In this document: positions 6,555 to 14,129 of the stretch, one piece after another
Numbering within the stretch: the stretch's first letter is position 1
Layout of the letters: every line of letters begins with the position of its first letter
Source of the DNA: Pseudomonadales bacterium
GTDB taxonomy: Bacteria > Pseudomonadota > Gammaproteobacteria > Pseudomonadales > Azotimanducaceae
Assembly (NCBI GenBank): GCA_028822125.1
Contig: JAPKEK010000008.1
Coordinates: 1-14,739 of the forward strand
Length of the DNA stretch: 14,739 nt
Direction: 5' to 3'
Position numbers and translations under genes: made by a program
The notes under the pieces: generated by a model
The model's input: only the letters and a program-made list of their open reading frames with translations
What the model was told of the DNA's origin: nothing
Database searches by the model: none

Positions 6555-6930
6555 CCTGGTCTAAAGTGTTGACGCTGACAGGCGCTGTTAAAGGCTTCCT
6601 TTAAAACGGGGTACAGCTGAGTTGTTGGGTCAGCCGGCTTTGTTGAAGATGCCATGTTGAAAGTCCTGTGTTAAAAGCCCTGTAATGAGTTCAGCCCTCT
6701 CAGATTTCACTATTCTGGAACGGTAATGCATGAGTGATTCAAAGTCCGAAAGCGGTTCCAGAGATATCCGGCACGATTATGCAGCGCCTGCTCGGATACT
6801 GAGTTTATGGCTCCACACGCGCAGTCGTTTATGGCGCCCCCCCGCCTTAGCATGTTGAAGCGGGCATATGTAAGCAAGGTGAATCGTGATTGATTTACTT
6901 CGGTCACCGCTTTGTCGCAGTCAATCGCGG
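6555..6930. other. 376-bp gap with no supported gene
   Basis: I see no recognisable gene. It holds a weak AT-rich hairpin TTAAAGG-CTT-CCTTTAA (6588-6604), an 8-bp inverted repeat TCTGGAAC/GTTCCAGA (6714-6721, 6755-6762) with a 33-nt loop, and a 42-codon ORF (6730-6858, starting MSDSKSESGSRDIR) that crosses a run of seven C at 6837-6843. Moving one base at that run extends the frame by about ten codons. It may be decayed coding sequence, like the pseudogene before it, or chance. Confidence 0.4.
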
Positions 6931-7722
6931 CTAGTTTTTACCCGTAAAGGCTGGCTTTCTTTTTGTTAGGAAGGCCTGGATGCCCTCCTGGCCGTCTGCA
7001 GTAGCGGATAATCGGGCAATTTCTCGAGTCTCTAGTTCCATTTGTGTTTCAAGGCCATTGTCAAAACTCTGATTGAGCAGGGTTTTGACCGAGCCAAATG
7101 CCAGCGTAGGGCCATTTGCCAGTTGCTTTGCCAGGGCATCTACGGTGGATTCTAATTCGTCAGCCGGCACCACTTGATTGATGATGCCCCAGTCTGCTGC
7201 TTCGGCAGCGCTCAATACCCGGTTGGTCAGCATAAGCTCACGGGCTTTTCTATCGCCAATGCGCCTCGGCAGGAAATAGGTTGAACTGCCATCAGGAGAA
7301 AGTCCTGCGTTAGTGTATGCCATGGTGAATTTAGCATGATCCGCAGCGATGGTAATATCTGCTGCTGCAGCAAGACTAAACCCAGCACCTGCTGCTGTGC
7401 CTTGTACCGCAGCAATGACCGGCGCGTTAAGACGTGTCAGGCGGCTGATAGCCAGATGCAGGTCGCCTGCCATATCGCGGATTAAAGCACCAATAGCCTC
7501 TCCAGCTGCTGCAAATTCGGCAAGATCACCACCAGCACAGAACATCTTCCCGCTGGCCTTGATAATGACAACGCGAATAGCCGTATTTTCCTGGCAGGCT
7601 ATAGCACTTAAACTGAGTTCCTTGGCCATCAATGGGTTCATGACATTGGCCGCATCGGGACGGTTCAAGGTTATAGTGGCGATATTGTCCTTAACGGCGA
7701 AGTCCAAGGTGCGGTAGGTCAT
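6931..7722 (-). CDS. Crotonase-fold enzyme 2 (PaaG-like enoyl-CoA hydratase/isomerase)
   Basis: A 263-residue crotonase, complete in length. The CoA-binding/oxyanion segments are FCAGGDLAEF (61-70) and GTAAGAGFSL (108-117). Both hydratase glutamates are missing (replaced within AGAGFS and MAYTNAG). D144 in LSPDGSSTYFLPR matches the catalytic aspartate of PaaG, the ring-1,2-epoxyphenylacetyl-CoA isomerase, and of related isomerases. The C-terminus (GQEGIQAFLTKRKPAF) is the typical trimerisation and substrate-closing helix. It is transcribed away from the CYP153 operon, sharing a 216-bp divergent control region. There is only a weak AAAGG before the ATG. Whether it acts on aromatic, terpenoid or fatty acyl-CoA cannot be told. 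Confidence 0.88.
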   Translation of the reverse strand: MTYRTLDFAVKDNIATITLNRPDAANVMNPLMAKELSLSAIACQENTAIRVVIIKASGKMFCAGGDLAEFAAAGEAIGALIRDMAGDLHLAISRLTRLNAPVIAAVQGTAAGAGFSLAAAADITIAADHAKFTMAYTNAGLSPDGSSTYFLPRRIGDRKARELMLTNRVLSAAEAADWGIINQVVPADELESTVDALAKQLANGPTLAFGSVKTLLNQSFDNGLETQMELETREIARLSATADGQEGIQAFLTKRKPAFTGKN

Positions 7723-7820
7723 GACTGTAATTTGCCTTTGGGCCTGAAAAGGAAAACGAAGAATAGCGTATTTGTCGGTGGGTAGCTATTGGGCATATCG
7801 GTGATGCCACCTGTTTGACT

Positions 7821-7832
7821 AATCAGCTGATT
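7821..7832. promoter_or_regulatory. Palindrome in the divergent CYP153/crotonase 2 control region
   Basis: AATCAGCTGATT is a perfect 12-bp palindrome roughly midway between the divergent starts at 7722 and 7939, a suitable place for a shared operator. The sequence is seen directly; regulator and function are unknown. A TTGACT directly abuts it but no matching -10 is present. Confidence 0.35.
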
Positions 7833-7938
7833 CAGCGCCCTGGCTTAGTACCGGTTGCGCAAAGCGTTAATGGACTCGCCTACGTCTACGAGTTGCAGTA
7901 AACTGAGCTTCTTTTAAAGAATAAGTGGAGAGGTGCCA

Positions 7939-9204
7939 GTGAGCGACGCTTTGCAACCAGATTTACGAACGGACCCAATGGGTATGGAAATAAATGACAT
8001 TGACCTGATGCAACCGACCCTATTCCATGGCGATTACCACTTGAAATTGTTTGAAAGGCTGCGCCAGGAAGACCCTGTTTACTTCCAGAAGGTGACAGAA
8101 ATTGGCAATAATGGCGAGGAATTAGGCCGAATCTGGCATGTCACTCGCTATAAGGACATTATGGCTGTGGATACCAATCCCCAGGTTTTTTCCAGTGCGG
8201 GTTCAATCGTTGCCGATGACCAGGATGAAGACTTTCCATTACCCATGTTCATTGCCATGGATCCGCCGCAGCATGACCAGCAAAGACGTGAAGTCAATGG
8301 CGTCGTTGCCCCGAGAAACCTTGCGGCCATGGAAGGCAATATCAGAACTCGAGTTCAGGCTATCCTGGACAGTCTTCCCAGGGGTGAAACCTTCAATTGG
8401 GTTGACTTGGTCTCCATAGAATTAACGACGCAGATGTTGGCAACCCTGTTTGACTTTCCGTTTGAAGACCGGCGTAAACTGACTCGCTGGAGTGATGTTG
8501 CCACGGCAGACGAAAATTCCGGTATCGTTGACAGTGAAGAGCAGCGGCGTGAAGAACTCGGAGAGTGTTTAGCCTACTTCACCGAACTATGGAATCAGCG
8601 GGTAAATCAACCGCCTGCAGGTGATTTGATATCCATGCTGGCGCATGGTGAATCAACCAAGAATATGGGACCCATGGAATATCTGGGGAACCTCATTTTA
8701 TTGATTGTGGGTGGCAACGATACCACCCGGAACTCCATCACTGGCGGTGTTCGCTTTCTCAATGAATTTCCTGATGAGTACCAGAAGCTTCGCGATAACC
8801 CGGGCCTGATTCCGAATATGGTCCCCGAGATCATTCGCTATCAGACACCGCTTGCCTATATGCGAAGAACTGCAACACAAGATACCGTGTTAGGCGGTAA
8901 ACAGATCTCAGCTGGCGACAAGGTATTGATGTGGTACGTTTCAGGCAATCGGGATAGCAGTGAAATTGAAGATGCTGATCGTTTCTGGATTGATCGCCCT
9001 CGAGCCAGGAAGCAGTTGTCTTTTGGCTTTGGAATACATCGCTGTATGGGCAACCGTCTCGCAGAAATGCAATTGCGCGTTCTCTGGGAGGAAATCATGA
9101 CTCGATTTGAGTGCATCGAAGTGGTTGGCGAGCCTATTCACGTAAACTCGAATTTTGTAAAAGGCTATTCTGAATTACCAGTCGTGTTACACGAAAAGCG
9201 CTAG
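7939..9204 (+). CDS. CYP153: Cytochrome P450, CYP153 family (alkane/fatty-acid omega-hydroxylase)
   Basis: A soluble bacterial P450 of 421 residues, closely matching the CYP153 pattern over its full length. CYP153 enzymes hydroxylate the terminal carbon of medium-chain alkanes and related compounds, taking electrons from a ferredoxin and ferredoxin reductase. Seen here: MDPPQHDQQRR near 107-117, the family stretch ATLFDFPFEDRRKLTRWSD, the I-helix oxygen-binding GGNDTTRNS (258-266), the K-helix ExxR (E297-R300), MWYVSGNRD, and the haem loop FGFGIHRCMGNRLAEMQLR with the thiolate C369. The start is set at GTG 7939, with GGAGAGG five bases upstream; an in-frame GTG at 7933 would overlap that site. 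A second P450 follows after 29 bp. No ferredoxin gene is adjacent. Confidence 0.92.
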   Translation: MSDALQPDLRTDPMGMEINDIDLMQPTLFHGDYHLKLFERLRQEDPVYFQKVTEIGNNGEELGRIWHVTRYKDIMAVDTNPQVFSSAGSIVADDQDEDFPLPMFIAMDPPQHDQQRREVNGVVAPRNLAAMEGNIRTRVQAILDSLPRGETFNWVDLVSIELTTQMLATLFDFPFEDRRKLTRWSDVATADENSGIVDSEEQRREELGECLAYFTELWNQRVNQPPAGDLISMLAHGESTKNMGPMEYLGNLILLIVGGNDTTRNSITGGVRFLNEFPDEYQKLRDNPGLIPNMVPEIIRYQTPLAYMRRTATQDTVLGGKQISAGDKVLMWYVSGNRDSSEIEDADRFWIDRPRARKQLSFGFGIHRCMGNRLAEMQLRVLWEEIMTRFECIEVVGEPIHVNSNFVKGYSELPVVLHEKR

Positions 9205-9233
9205 GATTGGTCTAGGCAAGCCTTGGGGTATCG

Positions 9234-10523
9234 ATGAGCCGTCTGCTCAAACCCGGTATGCGCGCATTTGCTGGTGGCCTTTGGGCATTGCGCCGCTACG
9301 ACCGCTGGCGTGCAGGTAATCCGCCGCTGCGTTCCAGTGCTGAATATCAGCAGGATCCGTATCCCAGTTTTATCCAGATGCGATCGCGCGGTAATATTCA
9401 GCGATCCTATGCAAATCAGGGCTGGCTGGTGCTTGGCTATGACGAAGTTCAGGCTCTGCTGCTGGATAAGCGGTTCAGTACTGATGCTCGAAATAACCGG
9501 TTTTTTTATAATCTAGCCAGAATCGCCTGCGCTGGCCTGCCTGTACCCATGGTAGACAAGCCCGGGTTGCTGAACCTGGACCCGCCGCAGCATACAGCGA
9601 CGAGAAAATTAGTTGCCCAGGGATTGGTTAAGAAATTCATAACGGCACAGACCGGATTCATAACAGATCTGACCGATAACTTGCTCGACCAGGCCGAAGC
9701 CCTGCCGGGGAAATCCTTTGATTTTGTTTCCAGCTTGGCACAGCCGCTGCCTGCTCTGGTCATTGCTAAGATGATGGGAGTTGAAGAACAACATCGAGTT
9801 CGATTCCAGCAATGGTCTGAAGCTATTATGGGCGCCATGATGATCGATCAACCTGAATTGATGCATGATGCCGCCCGGGCAGCGGAAGATATGCGGACTT
9901 TTTTGGAACCCCTGCTGAACCGACCAGCTCAGCATGGCCAGACAAACTTAATCGAATTATTGCTCCAGGCGGAGGAGCAACATCTCGGCCTGAACAGAGA
10001 GGAAGTTCTCTCTAATTGTATACTGCTGCTGACAGCCGGGCACGAAACAACGACCCGATTGCTTGCTAATGGTTTATTGGCGCTGCTGCGTCATCCCGAT
10101 CAGTTACAGCTGTTGCGTCACAGGCCCGACCTCATGGATAGTTTTATCGAAGAGGTGTTAAGGTTTGAGCCTCCCATACAGGTTACTCTGCGATTCGTCA
10201 CTGAGGATATGGTTTTCTTTGAACGCAAGTTCAAGCGTAATCAGGTTGTATTGGTTTACATCGCTGCCGCTAATCGCGATCCAGGACGAGTTGCTGATCC
10301 GGAACTTTTTGATATCTCGCGCAAACCGGTCCGTCATATTTCTTTCGGTCATGGCATTCATCATTGCCTTGGTATGGGTTTGGCCAGGCTGGAGGCCAAA
10401 ATCATTTTTGCCAGGATGCTTGACCGTTACCCGCAGTTAAGTCACAGCCCTGATGGGGTTAACTGGGGACTTAATCCTTTTTTTCGGGGGCCGACGCTAC
10501 TGACCTTGAAAGGTAAGCCTTAA
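9234..10523 (+). CDS. Cytochrome P450 (second, CYP107-like bacterial type)
   Basis: A 429-residue class I bacterial P450 not closely related to its neighbour. Motifs: LDPPQHTATRKL (115-126), I-helix LLTAGHETTTRLL (265-277) with the acid-alcohol pair E271/T272, ExxR at E307-R310 (EEVLRFEPP), AAANRDP (344-350), and haem loop FGHGIHHCLGMGLARLEAK with C378. The first 25 residues are basic and hydrophobic (LLKPGMRAFAGGLWALRRYD) but do not form a clear membrane anchor. The ATG lies 29 bp after the CYP153 stop, so the two are probably one transcript and may act in sequence on one substrate; the Shine-Dalgarno is weak. The 3' end overlaps the convergent membrane-protein gene by four bases. The subfamily and substrate are uncertain. 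Confidence 0.9.
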   Translation: MSRLLKPGMRAFAGGLWALRRYDRWRAGNPPLRSSAEYQQDPYPSFIQMRSRGNIQRSYANQGWLVLGYDEVQALLLDKRFSTDARNNRFFYNLARIACAGLPVPMVDKPGLLNLDPPQHTATRKLVAQGLVKKFITAQTGFITDLTDNLLDQAEALPGKSFDFVSSLAQPLPALVIAKMMGVEEQHRVRFQQWSEAIMGAMMIDQPELMHDAARAAEDMRTFLEPLLNRPAQHGQTNLIELLLQAEEQHLGLNREEVLSNCILLLTAGHETTTRLLANGLLALLRHPDQLQLLRHRPDLMDSFIEEVLRFEPPIQVTLRFVTEDMVFFERKFKRNQVVLVYIAAANRDPGRVADPELFDISRKPVRHISFGHGIHHCLGMGLARLEAKIIFARMLDRYPQLSHSPDGVNWGLNPFFRGPTLLTLKGKP

Positions 10524-10855
10524 AAAAGCCAGGTTAGCAAAGTGTCAGTGATGGTAATCACGATTGCAGCGAGTATCAGCGTTCCCTTGTCTTCAATTTC
10601 GAAATCATCAATGAGTTTGTCAGTTATCCAGAGCAGAAACATGTTTATCACTAATAAGAACAATCCGACGGAGAGCAGAATCAGCGGTAGACTGACCAGT
10701 TTCAATACCAGCCCAAAAGAAAGATTGATCAGGCTATAAACCACTGCCACGAGAACCGCGGTCCAGAAATTCTTAATATGAATCCTTGAATGTTGTTCGG
10801 ACAGAAAGTAGATCGCGGTAGCCAATAACAGGGGATGGAGAATCCAGGTCAGCAT
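10520..10855 (-). CDS. Small membrane protein, YvlD/phage-holin-4-2-like family
   Basis: A 111-residue integral membrane protein with about four hydrophobic segments: roughly 3-18, 30-50 (WTAVLVAVVYSLINLSFGLV), 52-76 (LVSLPLILLSVGLFLLVINM) and 92-110. The arrangement, with LxxLxLPLxLLxxGLFLLxINxxxLW and a KLIDDFEIED loop, fits the PF04020 family, named for a holin but mostly made of chromosomal proteins of unknown function such as Bacillus YvlD. There are no phage genes around it, so lysis is not suggested. AAGGA sits six bases before the ATG. Its last codons overlap the end of the P450 gene on the other strand. The family call is from pattern only. Confidence 0.7.
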   Translation of the reverse strand: MLTWILHPLLLATAIYFLSEQHSRIHIKNFWTAVLVAVVYSLINLSFGLVLKLVSLPLILLSVGLFLLVINMFLLWITDKLIDDFEIEDKGTLILAAIVITITDTLLTWLF

Positions 10856-11211
10856 GATGTTTCCTTAAAATGATGGCATTGTTATTCGCGTATAGGAATG
10901 ATAACCACAATTCGTGCCAATCTCTTAATACATTGTATTAAAAGGAGAAATTTAATAATTTTTGTTTTAGGGCTGGCTTTATTGGTGTATTGCACTACTT
11001 TTTAGCGAAATAGCTTAAGTTGGCGGTAGCTGTCTGCGCGTCCAAAGTCTGTGGCGTTCTATTGCAAGACCTGAGATCTGAATCCAGATAATTCACTGGG
11101 CCTGAACGATCCTTGCAGATTGATCTCATGCTTTAGGGCACTTGCACCTTGGCCTATCTTCCGAGACTATCGGTAACAGTGCGACCAAAGTGACCTGGAA
11201 CAAGGAGGAAC
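10856..11211. other. 356-bp intergenic control region
   Basis: This region lies between the divergent membrane-protein and GST genes. I find no ORF with coding character and no RNA gene. Its one clear element is the 17-bp palindrome at 10925-10941. An AT-rich stretch follows (10940-10965). The GST ribosome-binding site AAGGAGGA ends the region. Confidence 0.5.
10925..10941. promoter_or_regulatory. 17-bp perfect palindrome, operator candidate
   Basis: TTAATACA-T-TGTATTAA has two perfect eight-base arms around one central base. It lies about 70 bp from the membrane-protein start and about 270 bp from the GST start. The size and symmetry fit a dimeric repressor site; the regulator is unknown. 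A poor promoter-like pair (TTGTAT at 10933, TAATTT at 10956, 17-bp spacer) overlaps it. Confidence 0.4.
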
Positions 11212-11952
11212 ATGATGCTGGATCTTCATTATTGGCCAACGCCCAACGGCAAGAAAGTAACCATCCAACTTGAGGAGTGCGGACTGGATTATCGAGTTGT
11301 ACCCTGTAATATCGGGCAGGGTGATCAGTTTAAAGAGTCATTCTTAGAAAAAAATCCAAATAATCGAATGCCTGTCCTGGTGGATCACCAGCCAGAAGGG
11401 GGTGGAGAGCCGCTTTCTGTATTCGAATCTGGTGCGATCATGCTTTACATTGCCGAGAAGACCGGTCAATACATGCCAAAGGACTTGCGCGGAAAGTATA
11501 ATGTTATTCAATGGCTGGTCTGGCAAATGGCCAATCAGGGCCCCAAGACCGGTGAGTGTGGGCATTTCAGAAGACTGGGTTCTACGCAAGGAGACCAGTC
11601 CTATGCTGTGGCTCGTTTTACCGATGAAGTGAATCGCTTTTATGGTGTTCTCAATAATCAGCTTTATCAGCGAAGATATATATGCGGTGATGATTACACC
11701 ATAGCCGATATGATCTGTTATCCCTGGTGTGTCAATTGGCAGGGCCAGGGCCAGGATATTGATGATTTTAAGTATTTCAGACGCTGGTTTGAAGAATTGA
11801 GCGATCGGCCTGCCATTCAAAAAGGTATGGCAGTGGGCAGTGAAATGCAGAATGATCGTTCGGGATTGAGTAAATCTGACCTGACAGCACTGCAGAAACT
11901 GCTTTATAACCAGAGAGCCAGGCCCGCGCCTGAATATGGCGGGCTGGAGTGA
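11212..11952 (+). CDS. Glutathione S-transferase, YfcG/YghU (Nu-class)-like
   Basis: A 246-residue cytosolic GST with an N-terminal thioredoxin fold and a helical C-terminal domain. YWPTPNGKKVTIQLEE (7-22) is the characteristic opening of the YfcG/YghU group, in which TPN backbone contacts replace a catalytic Tyr/Ser and which can reduce disulfides. NPNNRMPVL (48-56) has the cis-proline P54, and FESGAIMLYIAEKTG (71-85) the glutathione-binding E72-S73. The C-terminal half has YICGDDYTIADMICYPW, the N-capping box of the GST core. Length lies between YfcG and YghU of E. coli. AAGGAGGA precedes two adjacent ATG codons (11212 and 11215); either may start. A detoxifying or peroxide-reducing role is likely; the native substrate is unknown. 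Confidence 0.9.
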   Translation: MMLDLHYWPTPNGKKVTIQLEECGLDYRVVPCNIGQGDQFKESFLEKNPNNRMPVLVDHQPEGGGEPLSVFESGAIMLYIAEKTGQYMPKDLRGKYNVIQWLVWQMANQGPKTGECGHFRRLGSTQGDQSYAVARFTDEVNRFYGVLNNQLYQRRYICGDDYTIADMICYPWCVNWQGQGQDIDDFKYFRRWFEELSDRPAIQKGMAVGSEMQNDRSGLSKSDLTALQKLLYNQRARPAPEYGGLE

Positions 11953-12056
11953 GTCGCTTAGCGGAGCTCGGCCGGTAATACATTCAGGACGTCTGCTCGC
12001 GCAGGTTGGGTCCGATTGAGTTTGGTTTTCAGCGCTAAGTGCCTGCTGAGTTCGTG

Positions 12057-12911
12057 CTATTCGAAATTTCTTTCCTGCCACCAGGGGAAATATTCCGGCA
12101 TGTCTTCACTGACTTTCCCCGGGAAGGTAGGTTGACGCTTCTCAAGGAATGATTCTACACCTTCTATGGCATCAGCAGTTTTCCCTCGATAGTAGATTCC
12201 TCGTGAATCCAGTTTATGGGCCTCCATGGGATGGTCAGCACCGAGCATCTTCCATAGCATCTGCCGAATCAGGGCAATGGATACCTGGGAAGTTGATTCA
12301 GCAAATTCATGGGCAAGATCACGCGCCGCCGGAAGAAGGTCTTTGGCTTTGTGAACGCTGCGGACGAATCCCCGACTCCGCGCTTCAGCAGCATCAAATA
12401 CCCTGCCCGAAAAAGCCCATTCCAAAGCGGTTTGTATACCAACGATTCTGGGTAGGAACCAGCTGGAACAGGCTTCTGGTACAACCGCTCTTTTCGAAAA
12501 AACAAAACCGTAGCGCGCATCTTCCGATGCAAGGCGAACGTCCATGGCACATTGCATGGTGGCGCCGACGCCAACAGCAGGGCCGTTGCATGCTGAAATT
12601 ATCGGCTTCAAGGATTCAAATATTCGTAAGGTCAATATCCCACCACCATCGCGACGCAACCCGCCGGTTTTCCCGGGGGCATCATTGTTGAATGTATTGC
12701 CGCCGCCTGACAGGTCCGCACCTGCACAGTAGCCACGGCCGGCCCCGGTAAATATGATCGCTCTTACATTATCATCCGCATCTGCCCTATCCAGAGCATG
12801 TATGATTTCCTGCTGCATCTGCCGGGTATAGGCATTCAGTTTATCGGGCCGGTCTAAAGTAATAGTCAGGATTTGATCATCAAGCTGGTAAATAATTTGT
12901 TGGTAGTCCAT
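12057..12911 (-). CDS. Crotonase-fold enzyme 3 (enoyl-CoA hydratase/isomerase family)
   Basis: A 284-residue crotonase, slightly longer than its two neighbours through a glycine-rich insert (LSGGGNTFNNDAPGKTGGLR, 67-86) after the first oxyanion segment YCAGAD (61-66). The second is NGPAVGVGATM (109-119). The hydratase glutamates are not conserved, but E146 in AVVPEACSSWFLPR sits where eukaryotic enoyl-CoA delta-isomerases have their single catalytic glutamate. Isomerase-type chemistry is therefore more likely than hydration. The C-terminus (DMPEYFPWWQERNFE) is typical of this group. It follows the TPR gene with no gap (TAA directly followed by ATG), so it is translated with DUF924 and TPR proteins from one message. 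Confidence 0.88.
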   Translation of the reverse strand: MDYQQIIYQLDDQILTITLDRPDKLNAYTRQMQQEIIHALDRADADDNVRAIIFTGAGRGYCAGADLSGGGNTFNNDAPGKTGGLRRDGGGILTLRIFESLKPIISACNGPAVGVGATMQCAMDVRLASEDARYGFVFSKRAVVPEACSSWFLPRIVGIQTALEWAFSGRVFDAAEARSRGFVRSVHKAKDLLPAARDLAHEFAESTSQVSIALIRQMLWKMLGADHPMEAHKLDSRGIYYRGKTADAIEGVESFLEKRQPTFPGKVSEDMPEYFPWWQERNFE

Positions 12912-14129
12912 TTAAGTATTCCTGCTGTAGTGGTGGATGAGGTCTCTGAATAATTGTCTCTGGGCGTGGCTGCCGCCAATGGTGTAAAGACGGTCCTCGA
13001 CCTGTTTTAGTTTGTCGACGCCACTGACGGTCCTGTTCTGGCCTATATCGACAAGGGCTTCTGCAGTTGTCAGGCCTACTTCTTTGCATATGCCGGCTTG
13101 TTGTCCCGTACGCTGGCTCCAGGCGCGGATTGCATCCAGAGAACGTGCAATAGTGGCCTGATCTTTGAGTACAGCCGGCGCCATCAGGTAGTGCAGGGTA
13201 ATGAAAACCAATTCATCATCGCTTGCTCGGTGTCGCCAGCTTTGCAATGACTGCCACCGATCCCTGACATCGAGGCCCCGCATTTGCAGTCGCCATAACA
13301 AGCTGGCGGCGTTACAGACATCCAGGTAGAGATCATCCTGGAGAGGCTGAGTCAGCGCCTCATCGTAGATGGCCAGAGCTGTCTCAGCATCACCATTGCT
13401 CAGGTACAGGATCGCCCTATGCCAGTGCAGGTGATAGACAAAATTATTGGTATCGGTCCAGACGGGGATAAGCTCGCTCAACCAGTCTACGCCCTCCAGC
13501 CACCGATGCTGCATATGGTAGACGTGCGTCACGGCGTGCGCAGCCCATAGATCATAGGGATTCAGAGCGATCGCTTCTTTTCCTGTGGCTTCAGCAAGCT
13601 GGTATTGTCCCGATTCTTCAAGGCCAAAGCTATACATTCCAAGCACAAAGCTGCGCCAGATATGTTGTTCCGGCCAGGCGGGCAAAACACGGCCAATTGA
13701 TTGGTACATGCTTGTGGCATCTCCTTGGTAGAAGTGCAGGTTGTGTGCGGCTTTTAAGGCAATGAGATCTGTTGGGTAGGTCTGCAGGATTTGTTCAAAC
13801 TGCTTCAGGGCAGCATTGATATCATCGTCAAGCCAGTGATTAAAGGCGGCAACGTGGCGTTCTTCCCGGTGATTTAACGCTAAAGTGGTTAAGCTGTCCT
13901 GGCAGTTTTTGATGGCAGGCGAAAATCGGGGATCACTGCCCATTTTCAGCAGGTGGCCTTTTAATATCAGCGCCATAGGCCACGCTGAATCCTGTTCGAG
14001 CAGGCTGTTCAGTTTCACCATGGTATCGGGTTTAAATTGCAGATAGCTTTCCATAATCTCGTCAAATCGAGCTATGGGTGTGTTGGCGGGGGTGCTATAG
14101 CTGAGCCCTAAAGCATCTTGTTTTTGCAT
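12912..14129 (-). CDS. Tetratricopeptide-repeat protein, TTC38-like
   Basis: A 405-residue all-helical TPR protein resembling the TTC38 family, which occurs from bacteria to mammals without a firm biochemical role. Characteristic segments are the region NHREERHVAAFNHWLDDDINAA (about 91-112), YPTDLIALKAAHNLHFYQGD (about 120-139), NPYDLWAAHAVTHVYHM near 189-205, and YHLHWHRAILYLSNGDAETAL near 234-254. No signal peptide or membrane segment is seen, so it is probably cytosolic. Its ATG overlaps the stop of the DUF924 gene by one base (TGATG), implying translational coupling, and crotonase 3 follows without a gap. The histidine- and tryptophan-rich helices suggest a binding pocket, but no catalytic function can be assigned. 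Confidence 0.85.
   Translation of the reverse strand: MQKQDALGLSYSTPANTPIARFDEIMESYLQFKPDTMVKLNSLLEQDSAWPMALILKGHLLKMGSDPRFSPAIKNCQDSLTTLALNHREERHVAAFNHWLDDDINAALKQFEQILQTYPTDLIALKAAHNLHFYQGDATSMYQSIGRVLPAWPEQHIWRSFVLGMYSFGLEESGQYQLAEATGKEAIALNPYDLWAAHAVTHVYHMQHRWLEGVDWLSELIPVWTDTNNFVYHLHWHRAILYLSNGDAETALAIYDEALTQPLQDDLYLDVCNAASLLWRLQMRGLDVRDRWQSLQSWRHRASDDELVFITLHYLMAPAVLKDQATIARSLDAIRAWSQRTGQQAGICKEVGLTTAEALVDIGQNRTVSGVDKLKQVEDRLYTIGGSHAQRQLFRDLIHHYSRNT

Noticed and set aside
6710..6907. 65-codon minus-strand ORF in the gap after the pseudogene
   Set aside because: No ribosome-binding site or family pattern; likely a chance open frame.
10520..10855. Phage holin suggesting a prophage
   Set aside because: The family is mostly chromosomal, and no lysin, structural or replication phage genes are present.
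11344..12081. 245-codon minus-strand ORF opposite the GST gene
   Set aside because: It is antisense to a clear GST with full motifs and shows no family pattern itself.
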